From Oscillospiraceae bacterium (GTDB lineage: Bacteria > Bacillota > Clostridia > Oscillospirales > Ruminococcaceae), in the NCBI GenBank assembly GCA_003512525.1, contig DOQG01000006.1:40202-53415 (forward strand): a stretch of DNA of 13,214 nt. Reading direction: 5' to 3'. The translations under genes and the position numbers were made by a program. Position 1 is the stretch's first letter. Every line of letters starts with the position of its first letter. Shown piece after piece: positions 1 through 6,562 of the stretch. The notes beneath the pieces were generated by a model. The model saw only the letters and a program-made list of their open reading frames with translations. It was not told the origin of the DNA and ran no database searches.

Positions 1-110
1 AAACCTACATAATTTTTAAAAATGGGGTTTGGGGCGTAGCCCCAAGCGGGGTGAGGGCGGCAGCCCCACATTCACCCCCTTTCTGGGGAAAGGGGGCAGG
101 GGGATAGGGA
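1..110. repeat. GC-rich intergenic hairpin repeat
   Basis: A strongly G/C-skewed segment sits in otherwise AT-rich intergenic DNA. It contains TTGGGGC/GCCCCAA (29-35/39-45, loop GTA), GGGGTGA/TCACCCC (48-54/72-78) enclosing GGGC/GCCC (55-58/63-66), and a 9-bp perfect stem at 75-83/88-96 with loop TGGG. The second and third stems share bases 75-78, so they cannot form together. No reading frame or ribosome binding site is seen. Such G-rich hairpin blocks are typical of dispersed intergenic repeats in gut Firmicutes, but only one copy is visible here, so its repeat status is an inference. Confidence 0.55.
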
Positions 111-156
111 TAATAAATCAGAAGTTTATTTCAAAAACAGACTATTTCTACAAGCA

Positions 157-189
157 AAACGGAGCATATCTTCCTGATATGCTCCGTTT
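157..189 (-). terminator. Terminator of the mannanase gene
   Basis: A 14-bp perfect inverted repeat (157-170 and 176-189, loop of 5) lies 15 bp beyond the mannanase stop codon. Read on the minus strand it ends in only four T before GC, so the U-tract is weak, but the stem is long and stable and well placed for intrinsic termination or 3'-end protection. Confidence 0.65.
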
Positions 190-204
190 GCTGTTATTAT
201 GCTT

Positions 205-3200
205 TTAGTTTGCGTTTGTCACAGCGGCAAGTCTTGTATAGTTGCTGTAGATGACCGTGTCGCCTGAGGTCTTGTATGCTCTTATGCGGAAGGTGTAGGT
301 CGTACCTGCCTTAAGGTCGCCCGCTATAAAGCCTACAGTGTTATTTGTGCAGGTTCTTAACACTTCCGTCCATTTGCCGCCCTTGTACTGTTCAACGATA
401 TATCCTTCTGCGGAGTTGTTCTTTGCCCAGCCTATTATAAGCTCGGATGATGTCGCTGAGATTTTTCTGAAGGATTTAACGTTTGAAACGCCTGAGCTTT
501 CCGCTGTTTTAGCGGCAAGTCTTACATAGTCGCTGTAATATGTTGTGCCGCCCGAAGCCTTGTATGCTCTTATGCGGAAGGTATAGGTCGAGGAAGCCCT
601 GAGGTCTTTTGCGGTGCAGGATGTGTCTGCTCCGCTGTATATCTCGTTCCACTTACCGCCCTTGTATATTTCGACAGTGTAGCCTTCTGCCTTGTTGTTC
701 TTGTCCCACGCAAGAGTGAGCGAGGAATCGGTTGCGTTTGTGCTTGTGAAGTTTGTGACATTATCAACCGTAATATCATCTGTGACCGCAGAATTGATAA
801 CGGTGAGAATAAATGTGTCTGTAGTGCCGTCGCTGAAGTGATATACTATTTCGTATTTGCCGTTATCAAGAGCCTGTGTAAACGGTGTGTTGAGCGTTAC
901 CTGACTGCCGTTCCACGAGTAGTCGGTATTGCTGTTAAGCGTTTTGTCACCGCAGGTTATCTTTGATATAGCCTGACCGTTCAGCACGAGCTTTGTAAGT
1001 ACAGCCGCAGGAGCAGAGCCGTCAAATGTGCCTGTCTTGTCGATAAGGTGTGCACCCTCGGTTTCCTGTTCCTCGTTATAGAAGTATACATCATCGATTA
1101 TATAAGCGCCTGTGTCGGCGTTACCGCTGCGACCTGCATAGAATGCGACCTGTACGATACCCGTTGTGTCAAGCGTAGCAGAGGAAGATTGCCAGCTTGG
1201 AGCGTTAAATTCTTCAAAAGGTATCTTGATCGTTTTTTCACCGTAGAAATCTACAGCGAATTCTTTTTCAAAATAGTTGTCGTTCTTATCTTTGAACTGA
1301 AGCGTAAAGGTGTTGCCGCTGTTGTCGCCGGCAAGGGTTATGCTGACGCCCTTGTACTGTGCAACGTTACGCTGTGAAAGTGCGTGGTTTACGCCGCTGT
1401 ATCCGTTGGGCAGGCTGACATCGTATTCAAAGCGCATCGCTTTGCCGTTAGTGCTGTCCACAAGCGAAACCGTTATGTTGTTTCCGTTTGTATTCGGTGT
1501 ATATGCACTGCGTAGCTGAGAATCGTCTGTGTAGTTTTCAAAAGTATCTATATCTTCCAGTGCCGATGTATCGGCTACGGTAAGCCGGAATTCACAATCT
1601 GCACCCTCATAGAAGTCGAACACAAGCGTTACGTTGCCCTCGCCGAGAGATTTTATAAAGCTGTCAGAGAATGTGACTAAGCCGCCGTTATCGGTATAAT
1701 CCGCACCTGCCGTGAGATATTTGCCGTTTACCGTTATGCCCCTGAATTCGCTTGTTTTCTTGTCGTAGCCAACATTCACCTGCTTATAGTGACGCAGGTT
1801 CTTGTCAACTGTAGCGATATATTTGTCAAGCGTCGGTGCGGGGATCGATACATCGGTTACGTTTACTGTGAACTTCGGACTGCTGCCTGCCGTACAGTTA
1901 AGTGTGAACACATGGCTTTTAAGCTCCAGTGTTTTAAGATAGCTTGCCTTTATAGTTACGGAGTTGTTGTTTATCGTGAAGTCCTTGCCTTCTGTAAGCG
2001 CATTTCCGTCAAGGGTTATACCGCTTATTACGCCCTCCTTCATAGCTGCTGTTACCGTAAGGTCGGTAGTGTCGGCTCTGTCAAAGCTCAGCTTGTCGCT
2101 TGCTATTGTGTTGACGCTATTCTTTGCTGTCATATTTGCGGCGTGCTTTATGATAAGCTGTCTTGTGCTTTCTGTATCTGTTCCCTCCGGACCGTAAACG
2201 GTATACTGGTCATAGTCGGGATAAAGCGCACCGTCAATGTATGAGGCTATCATCCAGTAGTTTGTGCCTGCGTATTCGACTGTTTCGTAGACATTGCCCT
2301 CAAGCACCTCGAACCACTGCTCGTACTCGCTGTCACGGATAGTCCTGTTTGTAAGACCGAATTCTTCCAGAATGACCGGTTTGCCAAGCTCCGCACAGGT
2401 TTCGCCGTGTATCTTAAACCAGAGCAGATCGTCCTGTCCTGTGCCTGTATGCTTCATTCCCCACTGATCGAGATAAAGATGAGGAGTACCGAAGTCGAGC
2501 GTGTCGATTGTCATCAGCTTTTCAAAGTCAACGCCCTCTGCACCGTAAAAGGCATAATTGGATGTAGTATATTCGTTGTAATACCCGTAAGGTTTATTGT
2601 AAAAGCCTTCGTCGCCAAGCGCAACCATATGATTCGGGTCGACGCTCTTTACATATTCGCTCATTTCCTTAGCCCAGTTATAAAGTATATTGTCCTTACA
2701 CTGAGCGTCGGTATTGCATCTCGGCTCGTTTGCAAGCTCCCACGCAAATACGGAAGGCTCATCCTTCAGCTTTCTGCCGGTATACGGGTTCGTATGGTTC
2801 AGCAGACCGTTGACATAATCCTTATACCAGCCCTTTAGCGTTTCGTTTGTGTAGAAGTCGTCTTTTTTAAGTCCGCTTATGCCAAGCTCCTGCGCCCACT
2901 TTACATACTGACCCATACCGCCGAAAGCGTCCCAGTAGTTAGTAAAGGTGATGAGCAGCTTTATACCGTGCTTTTCAGCCTGATATAAAGCGTAGTCGAG
3001 CTTCTGCAAGCCGTCCTTGCCTTCGTTTATCACCGGTTTTCCCAGATCCTTGTCGAAATACTGGAAATAGATCCCGTCCTTTTCGCCCGGGCCGTCATTG
3101 TTGTTTGTAAATACCGGCTTTCCTTCGCTGTCTGTCGTACCTGTCTTGACACCTACATCAAGGTTGCCCCAGACTCTGATAACTTTCAGCCCCATCGCCT

Positions 3201-3444
3201 CTGCGTCTTTGAATACGCTGTCTACCGCCTCCTGCGATTTGAACGTTAGGTAGTAGCAATTTGTACCTGCATAGTAGAACGGGCTTCCGTCAAGCATGAA
3301 TCTTGTTCCCTGCGTATACGCAAATCCGTTCGGAACTCCTGCCTCAGCATCTGTGCTTATTAAAAACACGGATACAGGTAAAGCGGTAAGCGTCATTGCT
3401 GTGGCAAGCGCCGTGCTTGCCAGTCTTTTCTTAAAACCTGTCAT
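205..3444 (-). CDS. Secreted modular endo-beta-1,4-mannanase (GH5, subfamily 7-like)
   Basis: This 1079-residue exported enzyme is predicted to cleave beta-1,4-mannan backbones. Residues 1-35 are a signal peptide (KKR, hydrophobic core, AEA|G cleavage). The GH5 catalytic domain spans about 37-440 and opens with an FMLDGSPFYYAGTNCYYL stretch typical of GH5_7. The acid/base is E240 in WELANEPRC, the nucleophile is probably E361 in VILEEFG, and a PHLY histidine is at 322. Three Ig-like X2-type modules follow at about 443-531, 536-624 and 798-884, with a jelly-roll carbohydrate-binding-like domain (DTFENY, about 630-790) between the second and third. Two fibronectin-III modules (about 895-979 and 985-1076) close the chain. 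No dockerin, LPXTG or SLH domain is present, so it is probably released or held by its modules. The start is fixed by AAGGAG seven bases upstream. The gene is transcribed alone. Mannanase activity is a confident family inference; module assignments beyond GH5 and FN3 are less sure. Confidence 0.9.
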   Translation of the reverse strand: MTGFKKRLASTALATAMTLTALPVSVFLISTDAEAGVPNGFAYTQGTRFMLDGSPFYYAGTNCYYLTFKSQEAVDSVFKDAEAMGLKVIRVWGNLDVGVKTGTTDSEGKPVFTNNNDGPGEKDGIYFQYFDKDLGKPVINEGKDGLQKLDYALYQAEKHGIKLLITFTNYWDAFGGMGQYVKWAQELGISGLKKDDFYTNETLKGWYKDYVNGLLNHTNPYTGRKLKDEPSVFAWELANEPRCNTDAQCKDNILYNWAKEMSEYVKSVDPNHMVALGDEGFYNKPYGYYNEYTTSNYAFYGAEGVDFEKLMTIDTLDFGTPHLYLDQWGMKHTGTGQDDLLWFKIHGETCAELGKPVILEEFGLTNRTIRDSEYEQWFEVLEGNVYETVEYAGTNYWMIASYIDGALYPDYDQYTVYGPEGTDTESTRQLIIKHAANMTAKNSVNTIASDKLSFDRADTTDLTVTAAMKEGVISGITLDGNALTEGKDFTINNNSVTIKASYLKTLELKSHVFTLNCTAGSSPKFTVNVTDVSIPAPTLDKYIATVDKNLRHYKQVNVGYDKKTSEFRGITVNGKYLTAGADYTDNGGLVTFSDSFIKSLGEGNVTLVFDFYEGADCEFRLTVADTSALEDIDTFENYTDDSQLRSAYTPNTNGNNITVSLVDSTNGKAMRFEYDVSLPNGYSGVNHALSQRNVAQYKGVSITLAGDNSGNTFTLQFKDKNDNYFEKEFAVDFYGEKTIKIPFEEFNAPSWQSSSATLDTTGIVQVAFYAGRSGNADTGAYIIDDVYFYNEEQETEGAHLIDKTGTFDGSAPAAVLTKLVLNGQAISKITCGDKTLNSNTDYSWNGSQVTLNTPFTQALDNGKYEIVYHFSDGTTDTFILTVINSAVTDDITVDNVTNFTSTNATDSSLTLAWDKNNKAEGYTVEIYKGGKWNEIYSGADTSCTAKDLRASSTYTFRIRAYKASGGTTYYSDYVRLAAKTAESSGVSNVKSFRKISATSSELIIGWAKNNSAEGYIVEQYKGGKWTEVLRTCTNNTVGFIAGDLKAGTTYTFRIRAYKTSGDTVIYSNYTRLAAVTNAN
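217..762 (-). repeat. Intragenic tandem FN3 duplication
   Basis: The last two modules of the mannanase are copies of each other. FN3-1 (about 508-762) and FN3-2 (about 217-492) share YKGGKW, TYTFRIRAYK and RLAA, and at DNA level near-identical stretches such as CTTGTATGCTCTTATGCGGA. The similarity suggests recent duplication or gene conversion, with the linker between the copies diverging faster. Confidence 0.75.
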
Positions 3445-3451
3445 GATTTCA

Positions 3452-3459
3452 CTCCTTCT
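3452..3459 (-). promoter_or_regulatory. Mannanase ribosome binding site
   Basis: AGAAGGAG on the minus strand lies seven bases before the ATG at 3444. This strong Shine-Dalgarno sequence settles the start in front of a good signal peptide. Confidence 0.8.
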
Positions 3460-3502
3460 GCTATTATTCTGATATAGCCTCCTGGTTTCTTAGCTTAACC
3501 TC

Positions 3503-3532
3503 ATAATATCATGCCGCTTCATTTAAAGTCAA
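3503..3532 (-). promoter_or_regulatory. Mannanase promoter
   Basis: On the minus strand, -35 TTGACT (3527-3532) and -10 TATTAT (3503-3508) are separated by 18 bases. A TG one base before the -10 makes an extended -10. Transcription would begin near 3496, giving a leader of about 50 bases. This is the best sigma-A-type promoter in the interval upstream of the gene. Confidence 0.7.
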
Positions 3533-3571
3533 CAGGTTTAACTAAATTTACTTAACAAAGTCGATTGTTTC

Positions 3572-3584
3572 TGTGAATTTCACA
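3572..3584. promoter_or_regulatory. Palindrome TGTGAA-T-TTCACA upstream of the mannanase
   Basis: A perfect 13-bp inverted repeat is centred about 46 bp upstream of the -35 box of the mannanase promoter. It is short and AT-rich with a dyad typical of a dimeric regulator's operator. It is too short for the E. coli CRP spacing, and the regulator is unknown. Confidence 0.4.
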
Positions 3585-3641
3585 ACAGTTAAAAGTGATT
3601 TATGTGTATTTAATACAATTTAAAGTAGTATTTACACAAAA

Positions 3642-3657
3642 TTTCGCCAAAGCGAAA
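3642..3657. promoter_or_regulatory. Inverted repeat TTTCGC-CAAA-GCGAAA
   Basis: Perfect 6-bp arms with a 4-base centre lie in the intergenic region about 110 bp upstream of the mannanase -35 box. It could be an operator for a LacI-type regulator or a small hairpin. No T-tract follows, so a terminator is unlikely. Confidence 0.4.
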
Positions 3658-3697
3658 CTTAAATAACGGCTTGAATGTTCAGTTAGCCTGTTTTTTA

Positions 3698-3724
3698 GTT
3701 ACTTAATGTAACGTTTCATGAAAC
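3698..3724. promoter_or_regulatory. Adjacent palindromes GTTACTTAATGTAAC and GTTTCATGAAAC
   Basis: Two perfect dyads abut: 3698-3712 (5-bp arms, 5-base centre) and 3713-3724 (a 12-bp uninterrupted palindrome). The surrounding 3680-3780 interval is rich in further GTTA/TAAC half-sites. This is the most operator-like part of the 3445-3861 gene-free stretch, which otherwise shows no reading frame with a ribosome binding site. Confidence 0.45.
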
Positions 3725-3782
3725 TAACGGAATTTGCATTTATAAGTTAAGTTAAAAAGAGGGTAACGGCTGTGTAACAGAC

Positions 3783-3817
3783 AAAAAACGAGCGGCGGTT
3801 AATAAAACCGTCGCTCG
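3783..3817 (-). terminator. Terminator of the glmU-hydrolase operon
   Basis: A 12-bp stem (3789-3800/3806-3817, one G-T pair) with a 5-base loop is followed on the minus strand by six T (3783-3788). It lies 44 bp beyond the stop of the alpha/beta hydrolase and is a textbook intrinsic terminator. Confidence 0.9.
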
Positions 3818-3861
3818 CAAAGTTGTGATATTATTTTGTTATGTTTATCGTAAGCGGTGCG

Positions 3862-4962
3862 TTATTTTTTGCTTTTTTTCTTCCCTGTTGACTCCGCACT
3901 GCTGAAACCCTTCCCACTCTGAGCCGTTTCGTAAAAATCGGCTATCAGCTTCATCAGCTTGCCGTCAAGCTCGTAGTAGATTTGCTTATCGACCTTTTCG
4001 CTGAACAATTCTCTTCTATTCTTGTTAGTCCTTTGATTTTTCGGATAGGTCGTTTCAAAAAGCGTGTCAAGCTGTGCCTTGTGCTTTATCGCCCTGTCGC
4101 TGTCAAGCGAGTTGTGGCCCTTGTTCTTTTCGGTTATAAGAGTGATATTATCGTTTTTCTCAACATTGGCAAGCACGCTGTTTTTAAGGCTTATCGTCTT
4201 ATCGTCAGTGCTGTGCAGTATAAGGAACTTAGTGCCGTTTGCGGTTGCTTTCGCTATTCCTGCGTGTGCTGTGTAGCCCGCCGCCTTGCCGTACTTCATA
4301 CGCTCGTACAGCTTTATATAGGCTCTAAGGATATATATCCACCTGCCCATCATAGCAGAGCCTTCTTCAAGTACCATTTCGCTTGTTTGGTCAAATCCGC
4401 TCTGTACGAATACCGCCTTTATATCATAAAGATGATAGCAATGCACAGCAGATACCGCATATCCGCCCCAGCTGTGACCGAACAGATACAGCGGAAGCGT
4501 GTTTGTCTTTGTAACATAACTCAGCGCCGCATCAAGATCCTCCGCCGACTGAGGAAGCCCGCGAAGCGATTTTCCGCCGCTTAAATGACTGCCGCTGTTG
4601 TCAAAGGCAAATATCTTGTATCCCCGTCTTGCAAAATACGCTATTTCGGGCAGATAGCTGAGATGACCGTCAAATATGCCGTGCGAGAAAACTATAAGCC
4701 CCCTGAAGCTGTCATAGCTTTCATCATGATAATAAAACCCGGTGTACTTATAGCCGCGCTTTGACGGAAATGTAACAGGATCGCTTATAAGCCCCTTATA
4801 ATCCTTAAGATCGGGCAGGTGCGCCGAGTCGTATATCTCAAATCGTTTTCCGAAAACGCTTTCATAAAGAATAGCAGATAACAGCAGAGATATTATCATT
4901 ATCAGCAGTACCGCACCGAGAATGATACCTGCTACCGACAACACCGAAAGAAAAACGTCCAC
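3862..4962 (-). CDS. Membrane-anchored alpha/beta hydrolase
   Basis: This 366-residue protein has an N-terminal hydrophobic segment (about 8-33) that should act as an uncleaved anchor. An alpha/beta-hydrolase domain follows: oxyanion-region VFSHGIFDGH at 91-100, nucleophile elbow GHSWGG with Ser164, probable acid Asp253/254 in HSTDD, and His283 in KGHNS. The layout resembles serine aminopeptidase/lysophospholipase-type (Hydrolase_4) esterases. The tail from about 306 is polar and very lysine-rich (ends GKKKSKK). The start is GTG, chosen because GGAGG sits seven bases upstream and the frame begins there. It lies 12 bp after glmU and its ribosome binding site abuts the glmU stop, so the two are probably co-transcribed and perhaps translationally coupled. 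The substrate cannot be told; an acyl ester or lipid at the membrane is plausible. Confidence 0.85.
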   Translation of the reverse strand: MDVFLSVLSVAGIILGAVLLIMIISLLLSAILYESVFGKRFEIYDSAHLPDLKDYKGLISDPVTFPSKRGYKYTGFYYHDESYDSFRGLIVFSHGIFDGHLSYLPEIAYFARRGYKIFAFDNSGSHLSGGKSLRGLPQSAEDLDAALSYVTKTNTLPLYLFGHSWGGYAVSAVHCYHLYDIKAVFVQSGFDQTSEMVLEEGSAMMGRWIYILRAYIKLYERMKYGKAAGYTAHAGIAKATANGTKFLILHSTDDKTISLKNSVLANVEKNDNITLITEKNKGHNSLDSDRAIKHKAQLDTLFETTYPKNQRTNKNRRELFSEKVDKQIYYELDGKLMKLIADFYETAQSGKGFSSAESTGKKKSKK

Positions 4963-4969
4963 CTGTTTT

Positions 4970-4974
4970 CCTCC
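4970..4974 (-). promoter_or_regulatory. RBS deciding a GTG start
   Basis: GGAGG on the minus strand directly follows the TAA of glmU and sits seven bases before the GTG at 4962. It supports GTG as the start of the hydrolase. Confidence 0.8.
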
Positions 4975-6357
4975 TTATGCCTTTTTTATACGCTTGCTGT
5001 TCTTTTCCCAGTGTTCTATAATTCTTGTCTGACCACGTTCCACCGCAAGAGAATCCGCAGGAACGTCCTCTGTTATAGTCGAGCCTGCCGCAGTAGTCGC
5101 ATTATCCCCGATAGTAACAGGCGCTATCATATTTGTGTTACAGCCGATAAAAGCGTTGTCGCCTATTGTAGTGCGGTACTTCTTTATACCGTCATAGTTT
5201 GCCGTTACACATCCGCAGCCGAAGTTTACACCCTTGCCCACATCGCTGTCGCCGACATATGTCAGGTGCGCTATACAGGTGTTTATGCCGACCTCCGAGT
5301 TCTTCACCTCTACAAAGTCGCCTATCTTTACGCCGCTATGCAGATGTGTATTCGGGCGCAGATGTACAAAAGGTCCTGCTTTTGCTCCGCTGTCAACCTT
5401 GCTTTCGTGTGCCTGTACGTTGTTGAGGATAACGTTATCCTCTATAACGCAGTTATCTATATAGCTGTTAGGACCTATCTCACAGCCGTTACCGATAACA
5501 GTATTTCCTTTGATTATCGTATTCGGAAGTATAACTGTATCGTGACCGATCTTTACGTCCTTGCCGATTATGATCCCGTCCGACAGAGGAATATCCACAC
5601 CCTCGTCCATAAGCTCAGCGAGCTTTCTCTTTCTTGCGACTTCATTCAAAGCGGCAAGCTGACTGCGGCTGTTTGCGCCAAGTACAACGTCTGCGCTGTC
5701 TGCCGTGTATACGCCTTTCTTATCCGCAACACCGACCGTATCGGTAAGATAATATTCGCCTGCGGCATTGTTGTTGCCAAGCTTATCTAAAAGTCCGGAC
5801 AGCTTTTCCGCTTTGAACCAGTAGATACCCGAGTTTATCTCTCTGACCTTTGCCTGCTCATTGTCGCAGTCCTTCTGCTCAACGATAGCCTTGAAAGCGT
5901 CATTTTCCTTTATTATTCTGCCGTAGCCTGTAGGGTCATCGACAATTGCGGATACTACCGTAACATCGTTGCCGCTGTTCTTGTGATACTCATAAGAGCC
6001 TGTTATGGTGTCTGCGTCAATGAACGGAGCGTCGCCGCAAGCTACAAGTATATCCGCATTTTCAGCCTGTGCCTTTTCAATAAAGGGTTTTGCCTGCATT
6101 ACTGCGTGACCTGTGCCGAGCCTTTCTTTCTGCTCAAATGTGGGGTATTCGCCAAGCGTTTCAAGATAAGAGGTTACCTGTTCCTTGTGAGCGCCGACAA
6201 TTACTGCGGTATTGTCAATGCCTGCGCTCTTTACAGCGTCAAGCACCCAGCCGAGCATGGGCTGAAACAGCACCTCGGCAAGCACCTTCGGCTTATCGGA
6301 TTTCATTCTCTTGCCATCGCCTGCGGCAAGTATTACAGCGTATTTTGCATTATTCAA
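4975..6357 (-). CDS. glmU: Bifunctional UDP-GlcNAc pyrophosphorylase / glucosamine-1-P acetyltransferase
   Basis: A full-length (460 aa) cytosolic GlmU that makes UDP-N-acetylglucosamine for peptidoglycan and other envelope polymers. The N-terminal nucleotidyltransferase domain (about 1-235) shows the LAAGDGKRMKSDKPKV nucleotide-binding loop, GTGHAV, the metal-binding Asp109 in CGDAP, and NSGIYW. The C-terminal left-handed beta-helix (about 255-440) has hexapeptide repeats, LRPNT, the catalytic His364 in AHLTYVGD, and ANYDG. The segment FGCGCVTANYDG has two extra cysteines where relatives usually have G-A-G-T. The start is TTG: no in-frame ATG occurs nearby and AAAGGA lies 10 bases upstream. 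It heads an operon with the alpha/beta hydrolase. No glmS, glmM or prs neighbour is present in the window. Confidence 0.97.
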   Translation of the reverse strand: MNNAKYAVILAAGDGKRMKSDKPKVLAEVLFQPMLGWVLDAVKSAGIDNTAVIVGAHKEQVTSYLETLGEYPTFEQKERLGTGHAVMQAKPFIEKAQAENADILVACGDAPFIDADTITGSYEYHKNSGNDVTVVSAIVDDPTGYGRIIKENDAFKAIVEQKDCDNEQAKVREINSGIYWFKAEKLSGLLDKLGNNNAAGEYYLTDTVGVADKKGVYTADSADVVLGANSRSQLAALNEVARKRKLAELMDEGVDIPLSDGIIIGKDVKIGHDTVILPNTIIKGNTVIGNGCEIGPNSYIDNCVIEDNVILNNVQAHESKVDSGAKAGPFVHLRPNTHLHSGVKIGDFVEVKNSEVGINTCIAHLTYVGDSDVGKGVNFGCGCVTANYDGIKKYRTTIGDNAFIGCNTNMIAPVTIGDNATTAAGSTITEDVPADSLAVERGQTRIIEHWEKNSKRIKKA

Positions 6358-6383
6358 AGTAAGTCATTCCTTTATCGGTTTTT

Positions 6384-6398
6384 GCGGCAGAACGCCGC
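6384..6398 (-). promoter_or_regulatory. Hairpin in the glmU leader
   Basis: GCGGC/GCCGC (6384-6388/6394-6398, loop of 5) lies in the probable glmU leader, about 10 bases upstream of its AAAGGA. It is followed by A residues on the minus strand, so it is not a terminator. It could affect ribosome access. I could not assign a confident -35/-10 pair for glmU in the AT-rich stretch 6400-6450. Confidence 0.35.
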
Positions 6399-6456
6399 TA
6401 TATAAATATTATTGTCGCACATTTATCCGTATTTTTCAAGTGCTTTTTAAAAATAA

Positions 6457-6485
6457 TTGCTTTTTTCATTTCACTGTGGTAAAAT
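6457..6485 (+). promoter_or_regulatory. Promoter of the secA-like/mnmE operon
   Basis: -35 TTGCTT (6457-6462), a 17-base spacer and -10 TAAAAT (6480-6485), with TGG directly before the -10 (extended -10). Transcription would start near 6492, leaving a leader of about 70 bases. Confidence 0.7.
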
Positions 6486-6496
6486 AAACGATATAG

Positions 6497-6524
6497 ACGG
6501 CTTTGAAATGCCGTTTTCACGGCA
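6497..6524 (+). promoter_or_regulatory. Alternative leader hairpins before the secA-like gene
   Basis: The leader contains ACGGC (6497-6501), GCCGT (6510-6514) and ACGGC (6519-6523). The middle element can pair with either flank. The second option extends to six pairs (TGCCGT-TTTC-ACGGCA, 6509-6524). This is a minimal two-state arrangement within 40 bases of the start codon. There is no T-tract, so any control would act on translation or stability. Confidence 0.35.
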
Positions 6525-6562
6525 CAGTTTATATACATATCTATTCTGAAAGGACAGCAAAA

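Noticed and set aside
3707..3720. CcpA cre site in the mannanase upstream region
   Set aside because: TGTAACGTTTCA is two bases shorter than the cre consensus, so the half-sites are on the wrong spacing.
6503..6562. 20-residue N-terminal extension of the SecA-like protein
   Set aside because: ATG 6503 has no ribosome binding site and falls within the leader just after the predicted promoter; ATG 6563 has GAAAGGA upstream.
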